A DNA stretch of 64,000 bases from Diplosphaera chodatii (lineage: Eukaryota; Chlorophyta; Trebouxiophyceae; Prasiolales; Stichococcaceae). The notes beneath the pieces were generated by a model. The model was not told where the DNA came from, did no database searches, and saw only the letters and a program-made list of their open reading frames with translations. Shown here piece by piece: positions 46,701-58,662 of the stretch. Made by a program: the position numbers and the translations under genes. Positions within the stretch are counted from its first letter, which is position 1. Each line of letters starts with the position of its first letter. The stretch is taken from positions 2,976,001 to 3,040,000 of the forward strand of contig JAALGY010000031.1 of assembly GCA_032358165.1 (NCBI GenBank), read 5' to 3'.

Positions 46701-49700
46701 TGCAGCCATCGTGCCACCCGCTGCATCCCCCAACTCGAACCAGCATGTTGGCAGAACAGCCTGGATTGCTGACCTGCCTGAGCTGGCCGACAGGTTGATG
46801 TGTGTTTGGCGTCCTGGTTGAAGGCGTGCACGGGGTGGCGCTGGTTTGCCGAGCGGCAGAGGCAGCGGCAGCTCGCTGCCAGCAGGCCGCTGGCGCGCGC
46901 GTGTCGGGGCTGGGCGGCTGCGGCGGCGCACCGCAGGCATGTGCGAGCGGCACTGGACGCCTGCAGCCGGCGCAACGGTCGAAGGTGATGTCAAACTCGG
47001 AATGTGAAGTTGGCAGGGGTGCGGGTGCCAGACCGGCGGCTGCGCTTCATGTCAGATCGCCGCAGGTGACCGTGCGCATGGCAGGTATGTGGGGTCAGGA
47101 TCCTGGCATCATCGCTCACAAGTAACTATGACAGACAACATGTTGCACCAGCTCTGAGCGTGTCTGCAGGAAATGGGTATGTACATGTGCGTGTGCAAGT
47201 GGTTGCAAGTGCAGCCATGTGTTGCATCAGCACAGAGTGCTTGCTTTGGTTGGCACTGCAGGCTGCTGGGTGAGGTCTTCGACGACTGGGCGGACGCAGC
47301 TGCGGAGGCCGCCGCTGCAAAGGCGGCAGCAGAGGCGACCCAGTTGCAGCGGCAGCTGCTGGCAGCGCAGGCTGAGGCCGCGCGACTTGCCGCCGACAAC
47401 GCACGCTACATCCGCCTTATCGACAACCCAGACTGGGGTGAGGATGATGATGGCTGGATTGCTGCAATGACGCTGCTCCAAGATCTGATGATGTGTCAGG
47501 TGACGCGGCGAGCTCAAGGCCGCACAAAGATCTCAGGTGCATAAGGTGTTGTCATGGTGTCAGTCTGCCTTGAAACTGACTGAGGTACAACAAAGTTGGG
47601 GCTGTGACTGTCAGATCAGCCTGAGCCGGCTTCGGGAGCATCAAGACTCACTGGCAGCCCGACCATGTGTTATGATGCACTGCTGGGGTTGGCAGGCTTG
47701 ATGCGCTCCTGGCCAATGGCTCAGGCAACCATCAGCTTGCCAGCCCGCCGCCCTGGGGAGGGCGAGGACCAGTCAGTCTCTTTGTCGGAAAGCGGAATTG
47801 TAATATATCGGTCTTCCACTGCAGATCCCCAGGCGCAGGCGGCAGAGCGAGGAGCGCATGCAAAGGAGATGGCGGAGCTGCGAGCTGAGAGGGATGCAGC
47901 GGTGCGTGGGGCAGAGGCCGCCGCTGGCGAGGCGGCCGCTGCAAAGGCGACTGCAGACTCCAACTTCAGGCGCGGAATTGCAAACATGTGCTTCAGCAGG
48001 AACACACTCAGCCGTGCTGGCACAGTGAATGCTGGACAAGTATCACATGCGCTTGCCATGCAGAATCTCATATTGTGATTGACAGGACAGCACGACAGCA
48101 TACATGCGGTGGGGTTCTCAGGCTGCTGCATCTGTTGCTCTGCCGGCTCGCCAAAGTTTGGACCTACAACCTTGGACCTACAACCCTGCACCAACCCTTA
48201 CGTAGGCTGCTGCCGCCGCGGCGCCGGACCACGGCAGAGGCCGCGGCCCGATCGGCTTCAGCGCTGGCTCGGCTGAGCGCATCCCGCCACGGCACTCAGC
48301 AGGTAGAAGCCGCAGGTCCAGCTGCTGGTGTGCGCTCTGGCACCAAGTGCCTCGACTACCTCATGTCACAAGGTGCTGTGACGCCTTTCCCTTGTTGCCT
48401 TTCTAAATGTCCGTGAGTGACATTCGTGTTGCAGGAAGAAGGCTCTCAGGGCGCCGCAAGCACACGGCCGGCCAGCCCTGCAGCCTCGTCACCGCCGTCG
48501 ACTGCTCGGACGCAGCGGCGGCCGCTGTCCAGCCGCGTCAACAACGGCCTTCTGCCACACAACAGGCGCGCTGACTGCCCGTGAGCAACATTGGCCCAGT
48601 TTGGCATGTGCATACATCATAGGAGCTCAGCCAGCAGCCACCACGCTGCAGGAAACTTACCGGTGGACAGCATTGACGACAGACCACGTGTCCCATTCAC
48701 ATGCTGCTGCCGTGTTCGAACGATCAGGCCATTGCAGATGCTTGCTCCGCAGAGGCCTGCCGAAGCCGCCGCTGACGCCGGAGGGACTGCAGGGCTTCGA
48801 CCCCGAGCTGCCCGGCAGCCGCCACTGGCGCCCGCCCTCACCGGTGCAACGTGGCCATGCTTACGGCCCCTGCAGTGCTTTGCGATGCGAGTGAGTGCAG
48901 GCATCCTGCGGGCGGAAGCGCACAGGCTGTGCATGGGAAGCGCAGCGTGCAAGTCTTGAAGCCTTTAAGACTTGCACTGAGCTGCAGACTGGGTCGAGCC
49001 CCACACCGGGGAGGCGCCCGCTCTCGGCTCGCAGCCCCGCTGAGCTGCGCAACCGCCTGCTCGTGCAGGTGCTGTGCTTTATTTGACCTTTTAGAGCCTT
49101 GTGCCAGCGCTGACAGCAGTTTCTGTCGTTGCTCGCGCGCACACCCAACAGGCCCGCTCTGCCGGCGGCATGCAGCGCTGCAAGGCGCACCACCAGCTGC
49201 ATTGCGCAACACGAGACGCCCACCATCCGGCTGTTTTGGTGTGTGAGCATCTGTGGGCGCTGCTGCAGGGTGGCTCCAACTTCAATTCGCTGGTGAAGGC
49301 GCTGCGGCGCCACGCAGACGCTGAAGAACAGCACCACACCCTGAGCCCCAAGCTGAACAAGGCAGGCGGCCCGGCCGCCCACCAATGGGGCGCGAGCTCG
49401 CCCAAGAAGTTCGACAAGGTGCGGCCACAAGTGCAGGCAGTCTGTCCACGTGCCTTGATGCTGCAGACACGCTGCAAATGCTGTGGCGGCTGACGCACAG
49501 CTGACGCACAGCAGCACGCAGCTTCCTTCTGATGATGATTGACGCCGGCGGCGTTCATGCCCTGCTCTGATGAGCTTTCGTACTGCGGGTGGGCAAACGA
49601 GGTTGAGCCACATTGCAGCTGTCCATGGACATGGTTGAGGTGCGTTCGGACGGCAGCCTGCGGGTGGAGGCGCTGGCAATGCGCCGCCACGCCCACGCCA

Positions 49701-50154
49701 ACCGCTTCACCAGCAAGGCGGGCAACAAGTGCACATGGGTTCCTGCTGTCACATGCACGCCGTGCAGCCGCCCTGACCGCACCTGGCGGTAGGACAACGC
49801 ATGGCACCTTGCCCTCTGAATGACCTGGCTCATGTCACTGTGAAGATGCACTGTTGCACTGCGCAGGCGGCGGCGTCGCACGTGGCTTTCGGCGTCAGTT
49901 CGCCAGCGCAGCCGGCGTCGCCGCAGCGGCGGCCGCCTGCTCCCCGGGTCGCTGTGCCCTCCACCGACGCTGCAAATGCTGCAGCCAGCACGCCTGCCGC
50001 CGGCCTGCCAGGCACCAGGCCTGGCAGCCCGGACAGACGCCAGCCGGAAGCGGATGCAGATGGCGAGTATGATGTGACGGTGGCCTCCACTCCTGCGGGA
50101 CCAGGTGCAATGCAGCAGCAGGAAGCAGCGGCAGCAGCTGGTGCTGTGGGTTAG
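43795..50154 (+). CDS. SFI1-like centrin-binding repeat / coiled-coil protein
   Basis: Starts at Met 43795 (MAALGRLATQRRRSS). Disordered Ala/Gly/Ser exons follow to about 44495. Then come exons each holding Arg-rich helices with a Leu-x-x-x-Phe/Leu-x-x-Trp core: LLRAALAAWLRRR, LTHTFSAWRLRV, LVQRVLEHWGGAV, LRRQLHAWAAWGLRRA, LRRLLQGWAAR, WRWFAERQRQRQ and RACRGWAAAAAHRR (about 45085-46980). This is the spacing of SFI1 repeats, which bind centrin on basal-body and half-bridge fibres. Two Ala/Glu/Arg coiled-coil exons follow (about 47262-47440 and 47826-47980), then Ser/Pro-rich exons with a basic VKALRRHADAEEQHHTLSP segment and a disordered acidic end at 50154. The span could hold two genes: a frame stop at about 48581 would end a shorter isoform. 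Function and the link to centrin are inferred. Confidence 0.55.
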
Positions 50155-50566
50155 GGGCCAGCCGGTTGGGTTCACAATCAATGAGCAGCTGGAGCGGACG
50201 TGGACAGAAGCATCGTCAGATGTGCACGCAGATTGCCACTGTGCTTGCCTCCTTTCGCAACTGCATTGTGCGGTTACAGGACTGTCAGCACCATCTGGCC
50301 CTGTCTCAGCATGATCGTGACCAATCAGCTAGTAGTGCTGGTCTGCTCATGTAGCTACACACTTCTACGCACTAGGCTGCTCCCAGTCGACCCCCGCGAT
50401 CCCAGATCCCGACCCCACCGCCAGGTAGCAACCGGCCCAGTCCATGGTGACTGCCTGGGCTTGCGGCACGCGGTCCACTGCTGCACTGCCAAGGGGCGCG
50501 GCCCGCCAGAGCTGCTTGACTGGTAGACAGCTGGCCGCTGCCGCTGCAGCAGCTGCGCCGCGCCGC

Positions 50567-51487
50567 TCACAGGAAGTAGTCAGGCGCCGCCTTCTTGGCG
50601 GGCACGCCCCGGGCGTCCTGCGGCGCCGCCTCAAACACCTTGAAGTACTTGTTCAGGCCTTCGTCCAGCTCCAGGATTGCTGCCACATTGCCGCACCGGT
50701 AGCAGTAGTTGGGCGCCGACCAGACGGTGACCAGGTTGTCGGAGAACATCCACTTGTAGCCCTCCATGACCAGCTGGTGCGCGCGCGCCACCAGCTCCAC
50801 CTTGTTGGTGGAGTTGAAGGTGGTGCAGATGTCACCGCCGAACAGGTAGCCCGCGCCCCGCGGCGACAGCCCCCACCCCTCGATGTCCTCCGGGTCGGAC
50901 CACAGCAGGTCGCACATCGCGCCGTCGTGCGGCACCTCCTGCTTCCGGTCGATGGTGCGGATCTGGTCAAGCGTCGTGATGGCGGGTGATAGGCCGCCAT
51001 GGACGCAAAAAATGGTGTTGTCTATCACCGCTGACAAACTCAGATAATCAAATATGTCGATACAGTAACGCCAAACATTTACAGACCCATACTTCCTGAG
51101 ACACTCATCGTAGAACCCGTACACCTGCGTGATTTGCCTGCTCTCATGATTGCCGCGTATCAAGAAGATCCGGTCTGGATACCGAACCTTGAGCGCCAGC
51201 AGTAGGAGGAAGGTCTCCACGCTGTAGAACCCGCGGTCGACAAAGTCCCCCATGAACAGGTAGCTGGTGCCGGGCGCGTCGCCGCCGACGCGGAACAGCT
51301 CCATCAAATCGTAGAACTGGCCGTGGATGTCGCCGCATATGGTAACGGGCGCCTCGACCCGCTGCACATTGGACTCCTCCACCAGAATCTCCAGCGCCTT
51401 GGCGCACAGCTGCTTGACCTCCGCCTCCTTGAGCGGCTGGCATCGCTTCAGCTGCGCAATCCAGCCGTCCAGCTCCGACCCGCCCAT
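50567..51487 (-). CDS. PPX/PP4C: Serine/threonine protein phosphatase PP4 catalytic subunit
   Basis: A single uninterrupted 306-codon ORF with the full PPP-family metal site: GDIHGQ at residues 52-57, GDFVDRG at 80-86 and GNHE at 112-115, then HGG, and [11 protein letters not shown]. The pieces that separate PP4 from PP2A and PP6 are present ([40 protein letters not shown], a C-terminal APDYFL). The final Leu is the carboxymethylated residue that controls regulatory-subunit binding. PP4 acts in DNA-damage signalling, centrosome maturation and splicing-factor dephosphorylation. The gene has no intron, whereas every other well-resolved gene in the window has three or more. RPS6 follows upstream on the same strand. 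Confidence 0.97.
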   Translation of the reverse strand: MGGSELDGWIAQLKRCQPLKEAEVKQLCAKALEILVEESNVQRVEAPVTICGDIHGQFYDLMELFRVGGDAPGTSYLFMGDFVDRGFYSVETFLLLLALKVRYPDRIFLIRGNHESRQITQVYGFYDECLRKYGSVNVWRYCIDIFDYLSLSAVIDNTIFCVHGGLSPAITTLDQIRTIDRKQEVPHDGAMCDLLWSDPEDIEGWGLSPRGAGYLFGGDICTTFNSTNKVELVARAHQLVMEGYKWMFSDNLVTVWSAPNYCYRCGNVAAILELDEGLNKYFKVFEAAPQDARGVPAKKAAPDYFL

Positions 51488-52007
51488 TGGGCCGCCAGGC
51501 CCTCAGTACTCTCGGTCACTGCATTCAATTGCGTTTGGAGGAGGTTGGGGCCCACAGGGCCGGCACGCAACCCCAGTCAAGACTGGCAGAACAGGGTGCG
51601 TCGCCTGTCCCGTGACGTGGCTGTGAGCAGGAACCAACAGTGCTTCGATGCTGATGGCAATGGGCTGGTTCTAGTCAAGCCACTACGGAGCAGGCAATGT
51701 GGTCGTGTGCCCCGCAAGCGGATACTGGCGAGCACGGCGGCCACCACGCGGCTTCCTTGGTGGGCTGTGGACATTTGACGACTGCTTGGCAAGCTCTGGT
51801 GAGGCTCTGCCTGGCGAAACGTGCTGTCCATGCTTACAGGTCAACACCCATTACACATGTCAACAGCACTGACACCTCCTCACTGCAGCCATAGCCATGT
51901 CGGTGCAAGCACAGCAAACCCCAGCCGTTGATGCCCACTGAGAGCGGCAACTGCGTGCATCTCACTGCCTCGGCTGCGGCTGGAGCAAGATCACAGCTGC
52001 ATGCGCC
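51488..52007. other. Intergenic (PP4 promoter, RPS6 3' flank)
   Basis: The PP4 promoter and the 3' UTR of RPS6 share this interval. Minus-strand TGTAA motifs occur at 51851-51855 and 51834-51838, about 155 and 170 bases past the RPS6 stop. Confidence 0.5.
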
Positions 52008-54368
52008 CTACTTGGCTGTCTCAGCCTCCTTGCTGGCCACCGACGCCTGCATAAAGTCACGAGGCATGATTTTATGATGTGCACAACCCGCAGGTGGTCA
52101 CCTCTTGAGGCGCCTGTTACCGGCAAGCCATCTGAGCAAGCCGGCTGACAATGCCGGTTGCCGATCGTACACATGCTGGACCAAATGTGGTGGTATGGCC
52201 ATCCAAACTGGTTCACGAGGCTCAAGTCACCACGCGGTGGTGCTCCTGGATACCCAACGTCCAGTCGACATCTTGAAAAAAGTGAGGAATCAGAACCACA
52301 CCTGGCGGATGGCGCGCTTTTTGGCCAGGGACTCAGACCGCCGCTCCCGCTGTTCCTTGAGCCGCGACATGAGCAGCTTGTGGTACTCTGCCTGCTCCGT
52401 CTTCTTCTGCAGGTACCGCAGGCGGCAGCGGGAAGTCAGCAACCTCACCCCAGGCTTTGTGGCGGTTGTGACCCTTGCGCTTGACAGATGGCATGGTGTG
52501 CCGGCTGGTTCTGCAGTCGCAGGCGGTGATATGCCAGCGGCTCGTTGCTGCAAGCAGTGGCATGCGGACCTTTGAGATGCGCTCGCGCTTGAGCGAGTTC
52601 CGCCGGCGCTTGCGCTGCAGCGTGAGCGGCGTCACCAGCCGCTGGATGTTCGGCGCCTTGGAGTGCGTCTTGCCGTTGCTCTCCTTCACCTGCAGCCAGG
52701 TACGATGCTCGTGTCATTTGTCGTGGTGACATGGACCAGCACATGGGCAATGCACATCTTGCTCAGCATGCAGGTGACATGGTATGCGCTTTGCACGCAG
52801 CACTCCATCTTTGTGGTCTTTGCGGTTTGGGGTCTCGCAAAGGCACAGGTTGTCGGGCGGACCTTGCGGTAGGTGTTGACGTACTTCCGCACATCGTCAT
52901 CCTTGGTCAGGTTAAAGAGCTTGCGGATCTTGGACGCACGCTTGGGGCCCCGCAGCCGCGGCTTCTCCTCGTCTGTCAGCCCCGGCAGCTCCTGCTCGCC
53001 TGCGGTCGCATGAGACTGAAGCGCTCAGCAGCCACACAAGACCTGCACCGTCTTGTCCTGATGCACTTGCAGATCGGCAGACGGCCTCATGCCAAACAAG
53101 AACACGCAGTTTCACGGTTGCATATACGTGGCAGGCAGTGGCGCCTGCTCGCCCTTGCGGACAATGACCAGGTTCAGCACCGACAGGTCGGCGCTGACGA
53201 TGCAGCCACGCACGGCCTTGCGGCGGCGCTCGCCCTTGCGGCGGCCGAAGCCGCGGAAGCACGCATCTCCTGTAGTTACGACCACGCAAAGCGTCAACAT
53301 ACTACAAGAATGCTGCCCGGCTGACGTCAGTCCTGTGCGTGACGTCAGGTAAGCTCCCCGCACTTGACATATCGAATGACAGGTTGGCGAGCAGCACCTG
53401 GCTTCATGAGCAGGAACACACGGCCGTTGGTCAGCACGCCCTGCTTCATGGGGAAGCCCTGCTTGTCCTGGCCGCCGGAGATCTTGAATACGTAGCCCTT
53501 GAACTCCTGCGGACACGAGCACACGCTGGTTAGCAAGAGAGCACCTGATGGCACGACATGATGATAGCCAGCCAGCCATTCTTGCTGTCGACTGCCTGGC
53601 AACCGCCGACCGTCCAGCGCTGATGAACGTCAGACAGCTGGCTCGCCAACGGCGCTGCAAATGCTGCAGAGCAGCCCGGCTGGCAGCACCGCGCTGTTAC
53701 TGCCTCCTGCCCTGGTGTGCCACACTTGCTGCTGTCCCAGACTGTTACTGCTTAACAACATAAGAGCCTGCAGCGTGCTGTGCGCCGTGTTGATGGGCTG
53801 CCTGTAGCTATCCCCATGCTGCTGTCCTCTCTTGCTGCCATGCACTTCTGTTGCTGCTGGTTCCGGTTCCTGCAATGCATGATCTGCACACATGCAGGCA
53901 ACTGATAGCCGCGGCTCTCACCTCGCCCAGAGCGCTGCCCTCCACCTCCTGCGCGAGCCTCTTGTCGAAGAAGGCACGCCTGAGCACAGCATGAACGGAT
54001 GCGCTCAGCCGCACATTTAGCAGCGCTTCATGCCCATGCTCTCATGTTGGCCTGGAGCAAGACGTCCCAGCGGCAACACTAGCTCCAGCTTGCATCGACG
54101 CAAATGCATGCGGGCACGAGGCCAGCTCCACAAAGTCGCTGGGCACTCACAGCTTGCTATCATCGTCGATCTCCAGCTTCTTCTGGCAGCCCGTCGCCGG
54201 GTCCGCAATGTTGAGCTGCAGTACAGAGAGCACAAAAGACTCACACGCAGCCGTGCACGCGTGTATGCCAGGCAGCATGGCGCCCTGTGCCGCCAGCAGG
54301 GCATCCATTCAGCACCACATTGCTCTGGCTGGTTGCCCCAGCAATCCAGGCAGTCACCGCACCTTCAT
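52008..54368 (-). CDS. RPS6: 40S ribosomal protein S6 (eS6)
   Basis: Nine coding exons fit in phase and give 251 residues: 54363-54368, 54151-54215, 53922-53979, 53398-53506, 53145-53269, 52863-52991, 52570-52689, 52302-52406 and 52008-52046. The sequence follows eS6 throughout: MK, then [20 protein letters not shown], then [60 protein letters not shown] and [17 protein letters not shown]. The C-terminal phospho-tail is short ([15 protein letters not shown], then [12 protein letters not shown]), with the RRSES site that TOR-S6 kinase phosphorylates in plants. The first coding exon is only ATG AAG. The intron between 53144 and 52992 has GC at its donor and a repeated GGCGAGCAGG at both ends, so two equivalent junctions give the same protein. 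Confidence 0.97.
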
Positions 54369-54730
54369 GCTGGGCAAATCCCCGAGGTCGCCGCCTCCGC
54401 TGCCTCCGCTGCAGCGAAGGGGCGTGAACGCTGAAAGAGGCCGGGCCACAGGGCCTGCAGCGGTGCAAAGGTCGGAGGCGGCCAGTAACCTGCGAGTCCC
54501 GGTTCCTAATCAGCTGCAAGTCAAATAGCCAAGCTTGCAAGCTACTCTGACCTAGTCTGGAGTAGCTGTTCTGATTAGCCCAGGTGACGTGCCCCTGGAT
54601 ATTTGCTGCCTGAAACCGCTGTGCAGCTCACAGCCAGGCAGTTAGAACCGTTTCCAGCATTGTCTGACTATTTTGCAGCTGTGTGTCACCCGATCGTGGA
54701 CTGGTCGCGTGAAGCACGTCAATCGACAGC
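54369..54730. promoter_or_regulatory. Divergent promoter region, RPS6 / plastid protein
   Basis: 362 bases separate the RPS6 start from the start of a plus-strand plastid gene. No other gene is visible. Confidence 0.45.
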
Positions 54731-55896
54731 ATGGCAGTCTCGTGCATGCTGCCAGTGAGCCCGCTCGGCTGCAGCAGGCTGCCGCTTAGGCAGACGCAGC
54801 GCCCTGGTAGGCTGACAGCAGTCGGCCGGCCAGTGGTCTGCTCCGCACAGAAGGACGACCTGCAGCCCGGCGCCCTGCCGAAGCTGCTCACGGTGCCCAT
54901 GGCAGCAGCACTTGCAGGTCAGCGTCTGTGCTTGCAGAAGGGATTGCGCCTGTGCCACAGCCGACAGCTGTACCACATGGCGTCATGAAGGAGTGCGCGC
55001 CAGTTCATCTGGTGCTCGGGTCTGTCTTCTGGCTCCGCAGCTGCGCATACGCCGAGACCTGCAGCAGCAGCGTCATGGGACCATGGTGTCTTTTGGTCCT
55101 GTTCATCAGATCATGGCGTCTCGCAGGCCTCATGATGACGTCGGCGGTCACGCCATATGAGGCCCTGGCAGCTCGCTCGGGCGGCCGTGTCGGCGGGTCC
55201 TCATTCAAGTCAGCGCCTCGTGCTGCGCCCCGCCAGAGGTGGGCCGCAGCACAATGAGACGAACGACTCCTGCATGGTCACGGGGCTGTGCTTGGACTTA
55301 ATGGGTTCCCCAGCGGTTGTCCTCAGAGCACCTCAGCCTGGCCGGAAGCAGTGCAACCAGTTATCCTCATGGACGGCGTCGTGTGGCTGTAGCGCACCAC
55401 GTGGCGGCGGCGGGGGCGGCGGCAGCATGCGGGGTGGCAACACGTACAACACGTACGTCGCGCCGCCAGTGTACGGCGGCGGCTATGGCTATGGCGGCGG
55501 CGCGCTGTCCTTCTTCCCGCGCCCCTACTTTCCCGTGTTCGGCTTCGGCCTGCCCATCGGCGGCTTCTTCAACTTCGTTGTGAGTGTAGATCATATAGAG
55601 ACGTGTCATCTGTGTGTTGACGCCACGTGTGTCGTTGTCGACGTGCATTAGAGTAGGCATTGTAACTTGCAATATGCGCCGTGCTGTTGGCAGCATTGGT
55701 GCTGTCAGTGGGTGTGCATTCGCAGCCTGGCGTGCTCCTGCTGCTGTGTGCCACTGCTTTTTGCGTCTCATGTTGTAGTGTGTCGCACCTGCAGATCACC
55801 ATGTTCGTCATCACCACCATCTTTGGCGTCATCCGCGGCGCTCTGTCGAGGGGCAACGACCGTGGCGGCCGCCGGGATGATGAGGACTGGGACTGA
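54731..55896 (+). CDS. Plastid-targeted glycine-rich membrane protein (DUF1517-like)
   Basis: Four exons fit: 54731 to about 54918, about 55172-55242, 55391-55580 and 55796-55896. The N-terminus (MAVSCMLPVSPLGCSRLPLR ... VVCSAQ) is a typical chloroplast transit peptide. The mature part has RSGGRVGGSSFKSAPRAAPR, the signature at the start of the cyanobacterial/plastid DUF1517 family, then a Gly/Tyr-rich PPVYGGGYGYGGG segment. A hydrophobic stretch (FPVFGFGLPIGGFFNFV, then TMFVITTIFGVIRGAL) follows and an acidic GGRRDDEDWD end. It is much shorter than full DUF1517 proteins and lacks their large soluble domain. Function is unknown. A thylakoid or inner-envelope location is inferred. Confidence 0.7.
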
Positions 55897-56155
55897 TGCT
55901 TAAGGTTGCATCTGGATGAGGGCAGGAAGCGCGGAGTTCTATTCACAATGGCTTGATCAAGCTGCAGGAACGTAGCTGAACATCTGAGTGCTTGCTGAAC
56001 GGTGCAGTGTTATGTGGTGCACGGTATAACATACTGTGCCAATCAGCCTGCAGCAGAACTGGGTTGAGGTGCTGTTGAACTCGAGCAAAACCAGTGTGAG
56101 AGCAGTGTTGCATGTGATCTGTCGGCTGCTGTCAACACCTTGCGGCAACAACCTC
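55897..56155. other. Convergent intergenic
   Basis: A short 3'-3' interval between the plastid gene and RIB43A. No feature seen. Confidence 0.5.
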
Positions 56156-58314
56156 TCAGCGGTGACTCGTCTGGAATTGGCTAAAGAATTCGGGCGATGG
56201 CGGGTTGTCATCATACAGCTTGTGCAGCTGCGCATCGCGCTCTGCCTTCTCTGCAGCCTGCTGCCGCTGCCGTTGTCCCGTGCGGAGCGCCTCCTCAGCC
56301 TTCCGCAGCCCCAACTACAGGCAGTTGCACACCAGGCTCACGCCATCTCTGCTGCCCCTCACTCTGAGACATAAGCAGGGCAACAACATGTTTGAGGTGT
56401 GAACGTGCTGTACAGAACATGATGTAAGGCGCAAAGCGGTGGTCGCATTGCGGACCAGGTGTATCTGCTGTTCGACCAAATGCTCTGCTTCCCGCTGCCT
56501 TTGGGAAAACTCGTGGCTTGCCGCCTCCTCAGCCTGTGAGCATCAGCATGACCCGCTGTCTGAGCGTGTAAGCTGGTACATTCTTGGTTGTCAACCAAGC
56601 TGATGCAACACTGGACATTTGATGCCGCACCCGCCGTTGTGCTTGCCGCTGCTCCATCTGCTGCAGCTGCCACAGCGGGTAGGATGCTCGCTGCTCTGGC
56701 GTCATGCCTCGCCAATGGTCGGGACGTACCCTGCACCGAGATCTAAACCGTGACTTCCTATGCGAGCAACGGTGCCATGCATGTCTTTCGGAGCCTGCTT
56801 GGGTGTGTTGTTTCCCTGCAGCAAGTGACCTGTGGGGGTTCAAGGCGCTGCGCCCGCTGCTGGGATCTTCTGTCAGCATCGCCGACGACGCAGCCGCCGC
56901 TGCGCCGGCCGCATCCGCCGTGACCGCTGCATGACGCTCGGCAGACTGTGCTGCCATCTTGGCAGCATGCGCAGAGACGTTTGCCGCCGTCACGCGGCGC
57001 TCCGCCGCCATGTGGGCTGCCTGGTCTGCTACCGTTGCCGCTGCCTGCAGCTCTTCCTGCTGCCGCAGCTGCATAAACAGCTTCCATGGAATCAAAACAC
57101 ATCTTCCCAACGGTTGCAGCGCACACCAGGAGGCGCAGAGCGTTGAAGATGGGAATGAATGGTCGTTGATCAGGGGCTGTTGCCTCACCCGAGCAGCGAT
57201 GGCGAGATCCTCTGCTCGTGTGGCTGCCTGGCGTGCCATGTGCGTGGCGTGCTGCGCTTGCCAGTCCCGCTGGTTGGCAGCGCCAGCTGCAGCCCTCCGC
57301 TGCACCGCCTGCCATGGCAGACATCATATCGCTCGTGTGCAAAGCCAGCAGCAGCAGCAACTGCAGGCTGAAACCAGCAGGTGGCTGCGCAGTTCTGCGT
57401 TCGTTGCAGGGTGCACCTGCAGGTCCTCGCCCGCAAAGCGCTGCATGGACGATGGCCCGGCGCGAGGGTCGTCATCGCCAACCCTGCGCAGCGACAGCAC
57501 GAGCAGGTCAGAGAGCACTGTGCTCACAGCCCAAATCGTTCGTCGTGATGCCACTTTGGACACCAGTGCATCCGGCGGCAAAGGCGACGGATGTGGGGAA
57601 GGATGCCGCGCCTGGCAGGGGAGGCAACTCGCAGGGCATCCGGACGCTGCAGGTCCCACTCCCGCCGCGTCGCTTTGGCCTGCTCGGCAGCACGATACGT
57701 TGCCACCTGTCGCTCCGCATGGTGCCAGGCCGCAGCTGCTGCAGCCTGCGCAGCTTCCGCTGCCTGCGCTGCACGCTGCGCCCGCAGCGCATACTGCCTG
57801 CGCTGCCAGCAGGTGACAGCTGCGATGAGCGATGCACGATCCGATTGATCCATGTCCCAGCTGAGTCGCCTGAAAATGCAGCCAGAGCAGAGCAAAACCC
57901 TACCGCTTAGCTGCCGCTTCGTCCGCTGCCCGCTGCGCCTTGACGGCGACCGAGATGTCGAGAGCGTGTCGGTCGATCTGTGAGGACAACTTTGACTATG
58001 CAGGAGAGGTTGGGAGGCCCGAAAGAACGTGACAGGTGGCGACTGCAGCACATTCTTACGCCCTTCACATATGCACCCTGCCTCCGGTATGACGTGCTTG
58101 CAACCAGGCAAGGCAAGGTGGAGGCCGGGATGCAGTCGGATGGACAGAATCTAAAAGATAGTACGGCTGGCTGACATCATGTACATCGTCTTGTGGTGGT
58201 TGCATCAGTTGAGGCTGTGTGTGTAGGAGAAGGCACCCCGATGGTGCGCGACTTGGCGTCCAGGACCCGCGCCAGACGCGCAGGGTCATCATTGGGGACC
58301 CTGAAGACACCCAT
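56156..58314 (-). CDS. RIB43A: RIB43A ciliary microtubule inner protein
   Basis: RIB43A is a coiled-coil protein inside the protofilament ribbon of ciliary doublet microtubules. Nine exons fit: 58237-58314, 57904-57977, 57612-57869, 57417-57483, about 57191-57308, about 56835-57073, about 56628-56730, about 56450-56535 and 56156-56315. All diagnostic blocks occur in order: DDPARLARVLDAKSRTIG at the N-terminus, EWDLQRPDALRVASP, RVGDDDPRAGPSSMQRFAGE and the Ala/Glu/Arg coiled coil. Then come SSAMLTEDPSSGRSALNPHR, PDHWRGMTPEQR, and the C-terminal LYDDNPPSPEFFSQFQTS. The third intron has a GC donor. It is found only in organisms that can build cilia, which implies a flagellate stage or retained cilium genes. 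Confidence 0.92.
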
Positions 58315-58662
58315 CCCGTATCGCCCTCGTACTACTGCTGCTGCTGCGTGCCGCTGCAGCACGCAAGAGCGCGCAAACTGGGACGGATCGACAACGGGGG
58401 CATGGCACATCCTGAAATATCTCGTGCCCCTGCTCGTTACTCAAGATCAAAACTTCGACCAGCAAACCGTGCATTTGGGTTCCAATGCACCGCTGTGCCA
58501 CCCTCACGCGGATCACAGCACCAGAGAGCATCATGAGGCCGAGTTCGTGAGGCTGCGGGTGTCAGGCAGCCGACTTGCACCCCAGTCAATACCAGCCAAC
58601 ACAATTGCACGGCCGAAACCTGAGCCTCGTACAGCCGCCGCGGCGCGGACGCATCTCCGGCA
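58315..58662. promoter_or_regulatory. Divergent promoter region, RIB43A / cyclin
   Basis: Only 348 bases separate these two divergent starts, so the upstream elements probably overlap. No conserved box is obvious by eye. Confidence 0.45.

Noticed and set aside
48581..48583. In-frame stop as the end of the SFI1-like gene
   Set aside because: Several further exons up to 50154 keep consistent splice sites and low-complexity coding style, so I treat it as intronic or an alternative end, though two genes remain possible.
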